DNA from: an uncultured Clostridia bacterium
GTDB taxonomy: Bacteria > Bacillota > Clostridia > Peptostreptococcales > Anaerovoracaceae
NCBI GenBank assembly: GCA_934255135.1
Contig: CAKQMV010000012.1
Span: 1 to 58,592, forward strand
DNA length: 58,592 bases
Direction of reading: 5' to 3'
Shown: positions 41,383-52,200 of the stretch, in pieces
How positions within the stretch are numbered: position 1 is the stretch's first letter
How the letters are laid out: each line of letters begins with the position of its first letter
Notes under the pieces: generated by a model
Told to the model about the DNA's origin: nothing
The model's input: the letters and a program-made list of their open reading frames with translations, nothing else
Databases searched by the model: none
Translations under genes and position numbers: made by a program

Positions 41383-43128
41383 ATGGCTAAAGAAAAAATT
41401 GATTTCAACGACAAAGAAGTAAGGGATGCTTACAGACATACTTCTTCACATATACTTGCACAGGCTATTAAGAGACTCTGGCCTGAGGCTAAGCTCGCTA
41501 TCGGTCCATCAATCGATGATGGATTCTACTACGATATCGATCTTGACTACAAGATTACAGACCAGGATCTTCTTAAGCTCCAGAAGGAGATGAAGAAGAT
41601 TCAGCAGGCTAACTATCCTCTTGAGAAGTTCGAGCTTCCAAGAGAGGAGGCTATCAAGTTCTGCGAGGAGAGAGGCGAGGATTACAAGGTAGAGCTTATC
41701 AACGATCTTCCTGAGGATGCTGTAATTTCATTCTACAAGCAGGGTGACTTCACAGACCTCTGCGCAGGACCTCACGTTGCATCAACAGGCGTTGTTAAGG
41801 CTATCAAGCTTACAAGCATCGCAGGTGCATACTGGAGAGGAGATTCTAACAGAAAGATGCTCCAGAGAATCTACGGAACTTCATTCCCAAGCCAGGAAGA
41901 GCTTCAGGCTTACCTCGACAGAATCGAAGAGGCTAAGAGAAGAGATCACCGTAAGATTGGTAAGGAGATGGATCTCTTTATGCTTGCAGAGGAAGGCCCA
42001 GGATTCCCATTCTTCCTTCCTAACGGAATGGTTATCAGAAACGAGCTGGAGAAGTTCTGGAAGGAAGAGCACTACAAGAGAGGCTACGATGAGATCAGAA
42101 CACCACTCATCCTTAACGAGCAGCTCTGGAGAACTTCAGGTCACTGGGATCACTATAAGGAGAACATGTACTTCACAGAGATTGATGACGAGGACTACGC
42201 TATCAAGCCTATGAACTGTCCTGGATCAATCCTTGCATACAAGAGAAAGCTATGGTCATACAAGGAGCTTCCTGTAAGATACGCTGAGCTTGGTCAGTGC
42301 CACAGACATGAGCTCTCAGGAGCACTCCACGGACTTATGAGAGTAAGAACATTCGTACAGGACGATGCTCATATCTTTATGCTTCTTGAGCAGACTAGAG
42401 AAGAGGTTACTAAGGTAATCCAGCTTTTCGACGATATTTATAAGATGTTTAACCTTCCATACCACATTGAGCTTTCAACTAGACCTGAGGATTCAATGGG
42501 TACTGAGGAGGAGTGGAACACAGCTGAGGCAGCACTTAAGGATGCTATCGAATCAGTAGGCGTTCCATACGTAATCAACGAGGGAGACGGAGCATTCTAC
42601 GGTCCTAAGCTTGACTTCCACCTTGAGGATACACTCGGAAGAACATGGCAGTGCGGAACAATTCAGCTCGACCTTCAGATGCCACAGAATTTTGACATTA
42701 ACTACATCGGAGCTGACGGTGAGAAGCACAGACCTCTTATGATCCACAGAGCTGCATTCGGATCAGTAGAGAGATTCATCGGAATTCTCATCGAACATTT
42801 TGCCGGAAAGTTCCCACTCTGGCTCGCACCTGTACAGGTTAAGCTCCTCACAGTAACTGAGAAGAATGCTGATTACGCTAAGGAAGTTGCTGAGAAGTGT
42901 GAGGCTGCAGGTCTTAGAGTTAAGCTTGACATCAGAAACGAGAAAATCGGATACAAGATCAGAGAGTCAAGAAACGCAAGAGATTCATACATCTGCGTAA
43001 TCGGAGACAAGGAAGTAGAGGACAATACTCTTACAGTAAGATCAAGCAAGGTCGGCGAGCTCGGAACTATGACAGTTGAGGAGTTCATTGACAAGCTTAC
43101 TGAGGAAGTTGCTACTAAGGCACTTTAA
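41383..43128 (+). CDS. thrS: threonyl-tRNA synthetase without TGS domain
   Basis: ATG 41383 (MAKEKIDFNDKEVRDAYRHT) follows AAAGGGTG. The 581-residue protein starts directly with the editing-domain region (SSHILAQAIKRLWPEAKLAI). It has the class II motifs (VRYAELGQCHRHELSGALHG, RTFVQDDAHIF) and the anticodon-binding domain (LAPVQVKLLTVTEKNADYAK). Typical ThrS (about 640 residues) has a 60-residue TGS domain before this point; here it is absent, and no in-frame sequence upstream encodes it. The core and the zinc ligands (CPGS, H and H) appear intact. TATAAT near 41341 gives a possible own promoter. Confidence 0.95.
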   Translation: MAKEKIDFNDKEVRDAYRHTSSHILAQAIKRLWPEAKLAIGPSIDDGFYYDIDLDYKITDQDLLKLQKEMKKIQQANYPLEKFELPREEAIKFCEERGEDYKVELINDLPEDAVISFYKQGDFTDLCAGPHVASTGVVKAIKLTSIAGAYWRGDSNRKMLQRIYGTSFPSQEELQAYLDRIEEAKRRDHRKIGKEMDLFMLAEEGPGFPFFLPNGMVIRNELEKFWKEEHYKRGYDEIRTPLILNEQLWRTSGHWDHYKENMYFTEIDDEDYAIKPMNCPGSILAYKRKLWSYKELPVRYAELGQCHRHELSGALHGLMRVRTFVQDDAHIFMLLEQTREEVTKVIQLFDDIYKMFNLPYHIELSTRPEDSMGTEEEWNTAEAALKDAIESVGVPYVINEGDGAFYGPKLDFHLEDTLGRTWQCGTIQLDLQMPQNFDINYIGADGEKHRPLMIHRAAFGSVERFIGILIEHFAGKFPLWLAPVQVKLLTVTEKNADYAKEVAEKCEAAGLRVKLDIRNEKIGYKIRESRNARDSYICVIGDKEVEDNTLTVRSSKVGELGTMTVEEFIDKLTEEVATKAL

Positions 43129-43147
43129 TTACGGGAGAGACTGACAT

Positions 43148-43852
43148 ATGGCAATTAAGTATAAGAGAGTGCTTATTAAGCTAAGTGGTGAGGCACTCGC
43201 AGGAGACGACAAGTTCGGAATTAATCCTGATATGGCTCTTAAGACTGCACAGCAGATTAAGGAGATCAGAGATCAGGGTGTTGAGGTTGCTATCGTTGTA
43301 GGCGGAGGCAACTTCTTCCGTGGAAGAACTGGCGGCAACATCGACAGACCTACTGCTGACTACATGGGCATGCTTGCTACAGTTATGAACGCGCTTGCTC
43401 TGCAGGACTCACTTCTTTCAATCGGATGTGAGGCTAAGGTAATGACAGCCATCGAGATCAGAGATATGGCTGAGGGATATTCAAGACGTAAGGCTCTTGA
43501 TTACCTCGAGGCTGGCAAGGTAGTTATCTTCGGAGGCGGCACAGGAAGTCCGTTCTTTACTACAGACACTACAGCAGCTTTAAGAGCAGCTGAGATCGGC
43601 GCAGAGGTGCTTCTTCTCGCTAAGAACATCGATGCGGTATATTCAGCAGATCCTAAGGTTGACCCTTCTGCTGAGAGATATTCAGAGCTTACTTACATGG
43701 ATATCATCGAGAAGGATCTCAAGGTTATGGATCTTACAGCATCAACTCTCTGCAAGGATACAGGAACTCAGATTTATGTATTCGCACTTGCAGAGGAAGG
43801 TAATCTAATGAGAGTAATCAACGGCGAGAACGTTGGTACACTAATACACTAA
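43148..43852 (+). CDS. pyrH: UMP kinase
   Basis: The 234-residue protein has the amino-acid-kinase fold typical of bacterial UMP kinases: RVLIKLSGEALAGDDKFGIN, VAIVVGGGNFFRG, VVIFGGGTGSPFFTTDTTAA and NIDAVYSADPK. It converts UMP to UDP. It is followed 12 bases later by frr, the usual pair. Confidence 0.97.
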   Translation: MAIKYKRVLIKLSGEALAGDDKFGINPDMALKTAQQIKEIRDQGVEVAIVVGGGNFFRGRTGGNIDRPTADYMGMLATVMNALALQDSLLSIGCEAKVMTAIEIRDMAEGYSRRKALDYLEAGKVVIFGGGTGSPFFTTDTTAALRAAEIGAEVLLLAKNIDAVYSADPKVDPSAERYSELTYMDIIEKDLKVMDLTASTLCKDTGTQIYVFALAEEGNLMRVINGENVGTLIH

Positions 43853-43864
43853 TGGAGGCACGAC

Positions 43865-44419
43865 ATGTCACATCATAAGAAAACTCTTGAAGAAAGAATC
43901 GCTAAGACACAGGAAGTTCTTAAGGAGAACCTTAACACTGTAAGAGCAGGTAGAGCTAACCCTGCACTTCTCGACAAGGTTATGGTTAACTACTACGGAG
44001 CACCTACACCACTTAAGGCTCTTGCTAACGTTTCAGTTCCAGAGCCAAGAACACTTCTGATCAGCCCTTTTGATTCAAGTGCAATCGCAGACATTGAACA
44101 TGGAATCAACGAGGCTAATATCGGAATCAACCCATCAAACGATGGTAAGGTTATCAGACTTGTAATTCCACAGCTTTCAGAGGAGAGACGTAAGGAGCTT
44201 AACAAGACTGTTAAGCAGTACGGCGAAGAGGCTAAGGTTGCTGTTCGTAACGTAAGAAGAGATATCAACGAGGGAATCAAGAAGTCTGAGAAGGACGGAG
44301 AGCTCACAGAGGACGATGTAAAGAAGGCACTCGATGAGACTCAGAAGATCGTTGATAAGGCTATCAAGGCAATCGACGAGATCGTTGAGAACAAGAACAA
44401 GGAGATTATGGAGGTTTAG
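43865..44419 (+). CDS. frr: ribosome recycling factor
   Basis: The 184-residue, highly charged protein has the RRF features LNTVRAGRANPALLDKVMVN, PEPRTLLISPFDSSAIADIE and LVIPQLSEERRKELNKTVKQ. With EF-G it splits post-termination ribosomes. Confidence 0.97.
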   Translation: MSHHKKTLEERIAKTQEVLKENLNTVRAGRANPALLDKVMVNYYGAPTPLKALANVSVPEPRTLLISPFDSSAIADIEHGINEANIGINPSNDGKVIRLVIPQLSEERRKELNKTVKQYGEEAKVAVRNVRRDINEGIKKSEKDGELTEDDVKKALDETQKIVDKAIKAIDEIVENKNKEIMEV

Positions 44420-44455
44420 TACCGGTTTCGGTCACTGACCTTAGGTTAGAATGAA

Positions 44456-44480
44456 TGCTGCGTAGCAATGCTACGCAGCA
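44456..44480 (+). terminator. perfect hairpin between frr and uppS
   Basis: TGCTGCGTAGC and GCTACGCAGCA pair fully around AAT. Only a short T-rich stretch (GATTTTATT) follows, so it may act as a weak terminator or an RNA-processing site separating the frr and uppS parts. Confidence 0.5.
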
Positions 44481-44511
44481 GATTTTATTAAAGTCCGCAG
44501 GAGGAACAGTT

Positions 44512-45246
44512 ATGGCAGCTGAAATGAGAGCACTACCAGCGCACATTGGAATCATAATGGATGGAAACGGAAGATGGGCTAAGGCTCATAAGGTTCCAAG
44601 AGTTATGGGGCACAATGCAGGTACTAAGACTCTTAAAACAATTGTAATAAAGACTGCACAGATGGGCGTTGGAAGTCTGACTGTATACGCCTTCTCAACA
44701 GAGAACTGGAAGAGAAGTGTAGAAGAGGTTTCAGGTATTTTCAAGCTGATTATCAAGTTCGTTAATTCAGAACTTGAGGAGCTTATCGAGAATAATGTTC
44801 ATATCAATATTTTCGGTGACTACAGCATGCTTCCTGAAGCATCAATCAAATCAGTAGACAAGCTTGTAGCGAAGACTTCTCACTGCGATGGACTCAATCT
44901 GAATATCGCTCTTAATTATGGTGGAAGAGATGAGATTCTTAAGGCTGTTAAGGAGATTGCAGGGGAAGTTGCTTCTGGAGCTATTTCAGCCGATGACATC
45001 ACTGAAGACATTATTGGTGAGCACCTCTATTCAGGCAAATTCAATATCCCCGATCCTGATCTTATCATCAGAACAAGCGGCGAGGAGAGAACCTCGAACT
45101 TCCTTGTATGGCAGAGCGCATACAGTGAGCTTATGTTCACAGATACACTGTGGCCTGACTTCACACCGGAAGAGTACGAGCTGATGATCGAGAGATACAT
45201 GAGAAGAGACAGAAGGTTCGGCGGAAGAAACGAGGAAGATGAATAA
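44512..45246 (+). CDS. uppS: undecaprenyl diphosphate synthase
   Basis: AGGAGG upstream selects ATG 44512 (MAAEMRALPAHIGIIMDGNG), giving 244 residues. The cis-prenyltransferase motifs are present: GIIMDGNGRWAKAHK, YAFSTENWKRS and DPDLIIRTSGEERTSNFLVW. It makes the C55 lipid carrier for cell-wall synthesis. It overlaps cdsA by one base. Confidence 0.96.
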   Translation: MAAEMRALPAHIGIIMDGNGRWAKAHKVPRVMGHNAGTKTLKTIVIKTAQMGVGSLTVYAFSTENWKRSVEEVSGIFKLIIKFVNSELEELIENNVHINIFGDYSMLPEASIKSVDKLVAKTSHCDGLNLNIALNYGGRDEILKAVKEIAGEVASGAISADDITEDIIGEHLYSGKFNIPDPDLIIRTSGEERTSNFLVWQSAYSELMFTDTLWPDFTPEEYELMIERYMRRDRRFGGRNEEDE

Positions 45247-46043
45247 TGAAGACAAGAGTTATTTCAGGAATTCTAATGGTGCCTGCAGTTGTAGCTATTC
45301 TTTATTTCAGAGGATATGTGCTTCTTGCAGCGTGTGCCATGATAGGTCTTGTGGGAGTTAAGGAATTCTTCAATGGATGGGAGGCTTTGGGTACAAAGCC
45401 ATCTAAGATAACTGCTTATATTTCGACAATTGTGCTCTATATTGCTGCACTTGCCGGTGTGGCTCAGAGCGAATTTCTGATGTTCTGGCTGGTTGCATCT
45501 ATTGTAGCTGCAATGATTTACGGCTGGAGCATTGAGAAGAGAGGTCCTTACGATGCGATGGCGACAGTGCTTGGTATCGTGTATGTTGTTTTCTTCTCAT
45601 ATCACCTGAGACTGATTGATACTACAGATTACGGAATTCTTGTATGGATCGTAATTCTTTCGGCATTTGGCTCAGACATTATGGCTTACTTTACAGGCTA
45701 TTGCTTCGGTAAGCACAAGCTGTGTCCTCACCTCAGCCCTAAGAAGACAATCGAGGGAGCTGTCGGTGGAGTGATCGGAGCGGGACTCGTATGCGGTCTG
45801 TTTGGATTATTGTTCGCGAAGGAACTTCTGATTCATACAGTAATCCTCGGATTTATCGGAGGAGCTGTATCACAGGCGGGAGACCTCACTGCATCTGCGT
45901 TCAAGCGTAAGATGGGAATCAAGGACTACGGCAATCTTATTCCCGGACACGGCGGAATAATGGATCGTTTTGACAGCGTTATTTTCGTAGCACCATTTAT
46001 TTACTATTATATCTGGGGTGTGTTCGGTGTACTCGGACTGTAA
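45246..46043 (+). CDS. cdsA: phosphatidate cytidylyltransferase
   Basis: The 265-residue, multi-spanning protein ends with the CDP-diglyceride synthase signature SQAGDLTASAFKRKMGIKDY followed by PGHGGIMDRFDS. It makes CDP-diacylglycerol from CTP and phosphatidic acid. The gene follows uppS and precedes dxr, the standard order. Confidence 0.96.
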   Translation: MKTRVISGILMVPAVVAILYFRGYVLLAACAMIGLVGVKEFFNGWEALGTKPSKITAYISTIVLYIAALAGVAQSEFLMFWLVASIVAAMIYGWSIEKRGPYDAMATVLGIVYVVFFSYHLRLIDTTDYGILVWIVILSAFGSDIMAYFTGYCFGKHKLCPHLSPKKTIEGAVGGVIGAGLVCGLFGLLFAKELLIHTVILGFIGGAVSQAGDLTASAFKRKMGIKDYGNLIPGHGGIMDRFDSVIFVAPFIYYYIWGVFGVLGL

Positions 46044-46055
46044 GGGTAATAGATT

Positions 46056-47198
46056 ATGAAGAGAATACTAATTATGGGGAGTACTGGCTCTATCGGGAGC
46101 CAGGCTCTTGATATTATAAGAGATAACAGAGACAAGTTCTGCGTTAGCGGACTGTCTTGCAGAAGCAGGATTGAAAACCTGATCGAACAGATCAGAGAAT
46201 TCAATCCTCTTGCTGTTTGTGTGGGTAACGAGCAGGATGCCCTGAAGGTAAGAGAAATGTTTCCTGAGGTAGAGGTTTTCTACGGTGAAAAGGGCCTTGT
46301 TGAGCTTGCAGATGTTCCTTGTGACATCGTGCTTAATTCTCTGATGGGAATCAGCGGTCTTGCACCTACATACAAAGCAATTAAGAATGGAAGAGATATC
46401 GCTCTTGCGAACAAGGAGACTCTTGTTACAGGCGGTAAGCTTATCACTGATCTTGTAGCCGAGCATGGAGTTAAGCTCCTTCCTGTAGACAGCGAGCACA
46501 GTGCAATTTTCCAGTGCCTTATGGGCAACAAGAATCAGAAGATCAAGAGACTTCTTCTGACTGCGTCCGGCGGACCTTTCAGAAACAGCAGCCTTGAGGA
46601 ACTTCAGAATGTAACTATTGAGCAGGCGCTTAACCACCCGAAGTGGAGCATGGGATCAAAGATTACAATCGACTCAGCGACAATGATGAACAAAGGACTT
46701 GAGGTTATTGAAGCGAAGTGGCTTTTTGACGTGGACGCATCAGCCATCGATATTCACGTACATCCTGAGAGCATCGTTCACTCAATGGTCGAGTTTGAGG
46801 ACAACTCAATACTTGCGCAACTTGGACTTCCTGATATGAAGATTCCAATCAGCTATGCATTCAACTTCCCAGACAGGTTGCCACTTAAGGGTGACGGCCT
46901 CGATTTCTTTACGATGGCAAGCGAGCTTCATTTCGAGAAGCCAAGAAGAGATGTGTTTAAGTGCATCGACCTTGCGTACAGATCACTTGTTGAGGGCGGC
47001 ACAAGCCCGGTCGTACTTAACGGAGCTAACGAAGAGCTCGTAGCAATGTTCCTGAGAGGAGAGATAGGTTTCCTTGATATTCAGAACACCATCGAGAAGG
47101 TGATGGACGACCATAAGCTGTTTGTTCCTTCATCAATTGACGAAATCCTCGCCGTTGATATTGAAGCAAGAGCTAAAGCAAGGGAACTGGTGAAATAA
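46056..47198 (+). CDS. dxr: 1-deoxy-D-xylulose 5-phosphate reductoisomerase
   Basis: The 380-residue protein has the NADPH motif ILIMGSTGSIGSQALDI, ALANKETLVTGGKLI, the substrate/metal region LPVDSEHSAIFQCL and TIDSATMMNKGLEVIEAKWL. It performs the first committed step of the MEP isoprenoid pathway. Together with ispG, two bases-to-gene neighbours away, it shows that this organism uses the MEP pathway. It overlaps rseP by one base. Confidence 0.97.
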   Translation: MKRILIMGSTGSIGSQALDIIRDNRDKFCVSGLSCRSRIENLIEQIREFNPLAVCVGNEQDALKVREMFPEVEVFYGEKGLVELADVPCDIVLNSLMGISGLAPTYKAIKNGRDIALANKETLVTGGKLITDLVAEHGVKLLPVDSEHSAIFQCLMGNKNQKIKRLLLTASGGPFRNSSLEELQNVTIEQALNHPKWSMGSKITIDSATMMNKGLEVIEAKWLFDVDASAIDIHVHPESIVHSMVEFEDNSILAQLGLPDMKIPISYAFNFPDRLPLKGDGLDFFTMASELHFEKPRRDVFKCIDLAYRSLVEGGTSPVVLNGANEELVAMFLRGEIGFLDIQNTIEKVMDDHKLFVPSSIDEILAVDIEARAKARELVK

Positions 47199-48211
47199 TG
47201 CAGACATTAATATTATTTGTAATAATGCTCCTCGTGCTCGTGATTCCTCACGAGGCGGGTCATCTGATTATGGCCAAAATCTGCGGTGTCTATGTCGAGG
47301 AGTTCTCCGTCGGTATGGGGCCGCGTCTTCTGGCGCGTCAAATCGGAGAGACTCAGTATACTCTGAGACTTCTGCCACTCGGTGGCTACTGCAAGATGCT
47401 GTCGGGAGATGAGGAGGGTACGAACCCTAATGACTCAAGGGCTTTTAACAACAAGAGTGCGGCGCAGAAGCTTGCGATTCTCTGTGCGGGAATTGTGATG
47501 AACGTTCTGATTGCATGGGTTCTTATTACGGGAATTCTTGCAAGCGTTGGTGTTGCGACGAACGTTCTCTCAGATGTTGTTAAGGACAGCCCGGCGTATG
47601 AGGCTGGTCTTAGAGCAGGCGATAAGGTTACAGCTGTTAACGGTCACAAGAGCAGAATGTGGTCTGATACTATGAAGGAGCTTTCGCTTATAAGCGATGG
47701 CGATGTGGTTGAGATTACTGTAGACAGAGATAATGCTTCGAAGACGTTCTACATGAATCCTGTTTATGATGAGAAGAATGAGCGCTTTATTGTCGGAATC
47801 GCATGCAGCGTAAGTCGTAATCCAATTGACGTTTTTGTTGGTGGTGTGAATTCGACAGTGAGCATGAATTCTCAAATTCTTCAGGCATTTAAGACTATCA
47901 TTACAGGTCAGGCAGATAAGGATGCTGTCGGAGGACCTGTTAAGATATATCAGGTTGTTGATCAGACGAAGTCGTACGGACTTAAGTCATATCTCAGCCT
48001 TATTGCGATGATAAGCTTAAATCTTGCAATAATTAATACACTGCCAATCCCATCACTTGATGGAGCGAGAATGCTGTTTGTAATTCTAAGGAAGCTGTCT
48101 GGTGACAGATTAAGCTACGATAAGGAGAACATGGTTCATTTCATGGGAATGTTCTTCCTGCTGATGCTTTTTGTGATGATTACAGCTAACGATATTATTG
48201 GTTTGTTATAG
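47198..48211 (+). CDS. rseP: RseP/RasP-type site-2 membrane metalloprotease
   Basis: The 337-residue protein has the zinc site HEAGH in the first helix (VLVIPHEAGHLIMAKICGVY) and a PDZ domain (SPAYEAGLRAGDKVTAVNGH). The second catalytic motif is NTLPIPSLDGARM, with the Asp ligand. It cuts transmembrane anchors such as those of anti-sigma factors and signal-peptide remnants. Confidence 0.95.
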   Translation: MQTLILFVIMLLVLVIPHEAGHLIMAKICGVYVEEFSVGMGPRLLARQIGETQYTLRLLPLGGYCKMLSGDEEGTNPNDSRAFNNKSAAQKLAILCAGIVMNVLIAWVLITGILASVGVATNVLSDVVKDSPAYEAGLRAGDKVTAVNGHKSRMWSDTMKELSLISDGDVVEITVDRDNASKTFYMNPVYDEKNERFIVGIACSVSRNPIDVFVGGVNSTVSMNSQILQAFKTIITGQADKDAVGGPVKIYQVVDQTKSYGLKSYLSLIAMISLNLAIINTLPIPSLDGARMLFVILRKLSGDRLSYDKENMVHFMGMFFLLMLFVMITANDIIGLL

Positions 48212-48223
48212 AGGTGATTTGCC

Positions 48224-49285
48224 ATGACTAAACAGATTAACTGCGGAGGAATTCTTATCGGAGGAGGTGCTCCGGTATCAATTCAGTCCATGACTAACGT
48301 TGATACAAGAGATACAGATGCACTTGTAAGACAGATTGATGAGCTTACAGAAGCGGGCTGTGAGATTATAAGAGTTGCGGTACCTGACATGGAGGCAGCG
48401 GAATCTCTCGGAAGAGCGAAGAAGCTTGTGAGAATTCCGGTCGTAGCCGACATTCATTTTGACCATAAGCTGGCCATCGCTGCGATCGAAAACGGTGCCG
48501 ATAAGATTAGAATCAATCCGGGCAACATCGGAAGCATCGAGAAGGTGAAGGCTGTAGTTGACAAGGCGAAGGAGAGAAACATTCCTATCAGAGTCGGTGT
48601 TAACTCAGGATCTCTAAGCAAGGAGATGCTTTCTAAGCACGGCGGTGTTACTGCGGCTGCGCTTGCGGAGAGCGGTGCGTCAACTCTTAAGGTAATCGAG
48701 GATCTCGATTATGACAATCTTGTTGTGTCAATCAAGTCATCTAACGTTAAGATGAACTATGATGCTCATATGATCCTTAAAGAGCTTACTGATTATCCGG
48801 TACATATCGGAATTACTGAGTCAGGAACTCCAAGAAACGGAATTATCAAGTCAGTTGCAGGAATCGGAAGCCTTCTTCTGGCAGGTGTTGGAGACACTAT
48901 GAGAGTGTCTCTTACTGACGACCCTGTTAATGAGGTTATCTGGGCGAGAAGAATTCTTGAGACTGTAGGAATGAGACAGAAGGCAATCGAGGTTGTGTCA
49001 TGCCCAACCTGCGGAAGAACTGAGATTGACCTTATTGAGCTGGCTAACGAAGCAGAGGACAGACTTGAGCCGATTGCAGCAAAGCGTAAGGCAGAGGGAA
49101 AGAGACCACTTAAGATTGCGGTAATGGGCTGCGCGGTTAACGGACCGGGAGAGTCCCGCGAGGCGGACTACGGAATAGCTGGCGGACGCGGCGAAGGACT
49201 TGTTTTTGCCGCAGGAGAAATACTAAAGAAAGTTAAAGAAGATGAGCTTATAGACGAGCTTATCAGACTGGTAGAGAATGATTAA
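48224..49285 (+). CDS. ispG: 4-hydroxy-3-methylbut-2-enyl diphosphate synthase (GcpE)
   Basis: The 353-residue protein has the TIM-barrel start IQSMTNVDTRDTDALVRQI and the three Fe-S cluster cysteines in SCPTCGRTEIDLIELA and VMGCAVNGPGESREADYGIA. It reduces MEcPP in the MEP pathway. Its last eight bases overlap the polC start. Confidence 0.97.
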   Translation: MTKQINCGGILIGGGAPVSIQSMTNVDTRDTDALVRQIDELTEAGCEIIRVAVPDMEAAESLGRAKKLVRIPVVADIHFDHKLAIAAIENGADKIRINPGNIGSIEKVKAVVDKAKERNIPIRVGVNSGSLSKEMLSKHGGVTAAALAESGASTLKVIEDLDYDNLVVSIKSSNVKMNYDAHMILKELTDYPVHIGITESGTPRNGIIKSVAGIGSLLLAGVGDTMRVSLTDDPVNEVIWARRILETVGMRQKAIEVVSCPTCGRTEIDLIELANEAEDRLEPIAAKRKAEGKRPLKIAVMGCAVNGPGESREADYGIAGGRGEGLVFAAGEILKKVKEDELIDELIRLVEND

Positions 49286-52200
49286 GATTTCAGAAGAAAT
49301 ACTTAGTATAGAGGAGCTTACCAAAGCCACTGGAAAGAAGGCTACGGAGCTTGACATGGAGCTTAGTGGAGTAGCGCTGGAGAGAAAGACTCTGGCGCTT
49401 ACTATAGACATTAAGCTCAATTTTGTATTACCAAGAACTCTCGAGATACTGATGAAGCAGAGACTTAAGACGAGACTCGGGGGAATTGGGCAGATAAGAG
49501 TTAATTACATATACTCGGGCGTGAAGATTGCAAAGCCTGCAGAGGATGCACCGTCTGGTGGCGGTGGCTACAGCGGTGGCGGCGGATATCGCAGGAAGGA
49601 CACCTACGAGCCTGTCAGCACAAATGCACGAGGAGAGACAATTATACTCGGTAAGGATTTTAACGATATCCCTATAAGCTACGATGAGGCAATTGAGAGG
49701 ATTGCAGATAAGGGCTACGTTACTATCGAGGGCGAGGTGTTCCGCACGGAATCAAAGCCTATCAAGAACAACCGAGTAATTTATACGATTTTAATCGCAA
49801 AGAAGTCGAGAACCTTCTGTATCAAGATGTTCCTTGATGAAAAGAAGCTTGCGGACTTTGAGGAGAACCTTAAGGACGGAGACTGGATCAGGGTAAGAGG
49901 AAGCGCAGAGTTCGACACTTTTGACCATCTTAACGTCGTAATGGCGAAGAACGTCAAGAAGGTCCACAAAGAAATGAAGCACGACACATACAATAACGGC
50001 AAGCGTGTCGAGCTTCACATCCACACCAAGATGAGCGACAACGACGGCTTTAACGAAATTGCAAGTGTCGTTAACACAGCGGCAGCCTGGGGACAGCCAG
50101 CCGTAGCAATCACCGACCACGGTGTAGTTCAGGCCTTCCCTGATGCTGCTAAGGCGGCCGGCAAGCTTGCCAAAAGCGGCAAGGAAATCAAGGTCATCTA
50201 TGGCCTTGAAGGATATCTCTATCCTGATGACGGATGCATTGGTGAAGACGGCGAGATTGATATCAAGAAGAATAGAACATACCACATTATTCTGCTTGCC
50301 AAGACTCAGGAGGGTCTTAAGAATATCTACAAGCTCGTAAGCTATTCGCACATCGACTACTACTATAAGAGACCAAGAATTCCACGCTCAGTGCTTAACA
50401 AGCACAGAGAGGGGCTTATTATAGGAAGCGCCTGCGAGGCGGGAGAACTGTATCAGGCAGTATATAAGGGAGCAAGTGATGAGGAGCTTTTGGAAATAGC
50501 TTCTTATTACGACTACCTTGAAATCCAGCCGCTTGCCAACAACCAGTTCATGATCAATGAGGGAATGGTTTCAGGTAGAGACGAGCTGATCAGAAACAAC
50601 CTAAAGATTCTCGAAATCGGAGACAGACTCGGCAAGCCGACAGTTGCGACAACCGATTCGCACTACCCAGACAGAGAATCTGCGATATACAGAAACATCA
50701 TTATGGCCGGAATCGGTTTCAAGGACACAGAATCTGACGCTCTTTACATGAGAACGACCGACGAGATGATGGAGGAATTTTCATACCTTGGCGATAGAGC
50801 TGAGGAAGTTGTAATTACCAACACCAACAAGATTGCGGACATGATCGATGGCGACATCAGACCTGTTCCTAAGGGCAAGTTCCCTCCTAAGATCGAGGGT
50901 GCCGAGGAGAAGCTCAGACAGAGCTGCTACGACAAGTGTAAGTCAATTTACGGTGACCCGATTCCTGAGTTCATACTCGACAGACTCGATACAGAGCTTA
51001 ACTCGATTATCTCAAATGGATACGCCGTGATGTACGTTGCGGCCCAGCTCCTCGTAGGTAAATCGATGGAGGATGGCTACCTCGTAGGAAGCCGAGGATC
51101 TGTAGGATCTTCATTTGCGGCAACAATGGCGGGAATTACCGAGGTTAACCCTCTGCCGCCACACTATGTATGTCCTGAATGCAAGTGGCATGAATTCACC
51201 AAAGAGCTCGATAAATACGACTGCGGTTTTGACATGCCGGAGAGAAAATGCCCTAAATGCGGCACTCGTCTCCACAAAGACGGCCTAAATATCCCGTTCG
51301 CGACATTCCTCGGATTCAAGGGAGACAAGGAGCCTGATATCGACCTTAACTTCGCCGGCGAGTACCAGCCGATTGCGCACAGATTCGTAGGAGAAATCTT
51401 CGGCGAGAAGAACGTGTTTAAGGCAGGAACGGTAGCTACGATCGCGGACAAAACAGCTTTTGGCTATGTCAAGCACTTCGTCGATGAGAAGGGCATCCCG
51501 GCGAGCCGTAATGATATCGACTTTCTGGTAAAAGGCTGCACAGGCGTTAAGAGAACCACCGGACAGCACCCGGGAGGTATCATTGTTGTGCCTGATGATC
51601 ACGAGATTTATGAGTTTTGCCCGGTTCAGAAGCCAGCGAACAAGAGAGATGTCGACGTAATCACAACTCATTTCGATTATCACAAGATTGACGAGAACCT
51701 GCTAAAACTCGATATCCTCGGCCACGATGTACCGCAGCTTATCAGACATCTTCAGAATATGACGGACGTGGAGCCGATGACAATTCCACTCGATGATCCG
51801 AAGACTATAAGTATTTTCACAAGTCTCGATGCACTCGAGATTAAGAATCCGGACTACAAGTTCACTCACGGAACGTACGGAATCCCTGAGTTCGGAACAC
51901 ATTTTACCCGTCAGATGCTGGACGACATCAAGCCGACGACTGTTTCGGCACTGATTAAGATGTCTGGTTTCTCACACGGAACCAACGTATGGACGGGCAA
52001 CGCGCAGGATCTTATCAGACAGGGTACTGCGACTGTAGATGAGGTAATTTCGGCCCGTGACGATATCATGAACTATCTGATTCTGAAGGGTGTTGAGAAC
52101 AGTGACGCGTTCAGAATCATGGAAACTGTAAGAAAGAACAGAGTCCTCACAGAAGACGACCTTAAGATAATGAAGGATCACGGAGTTCCTGACTGGTACA

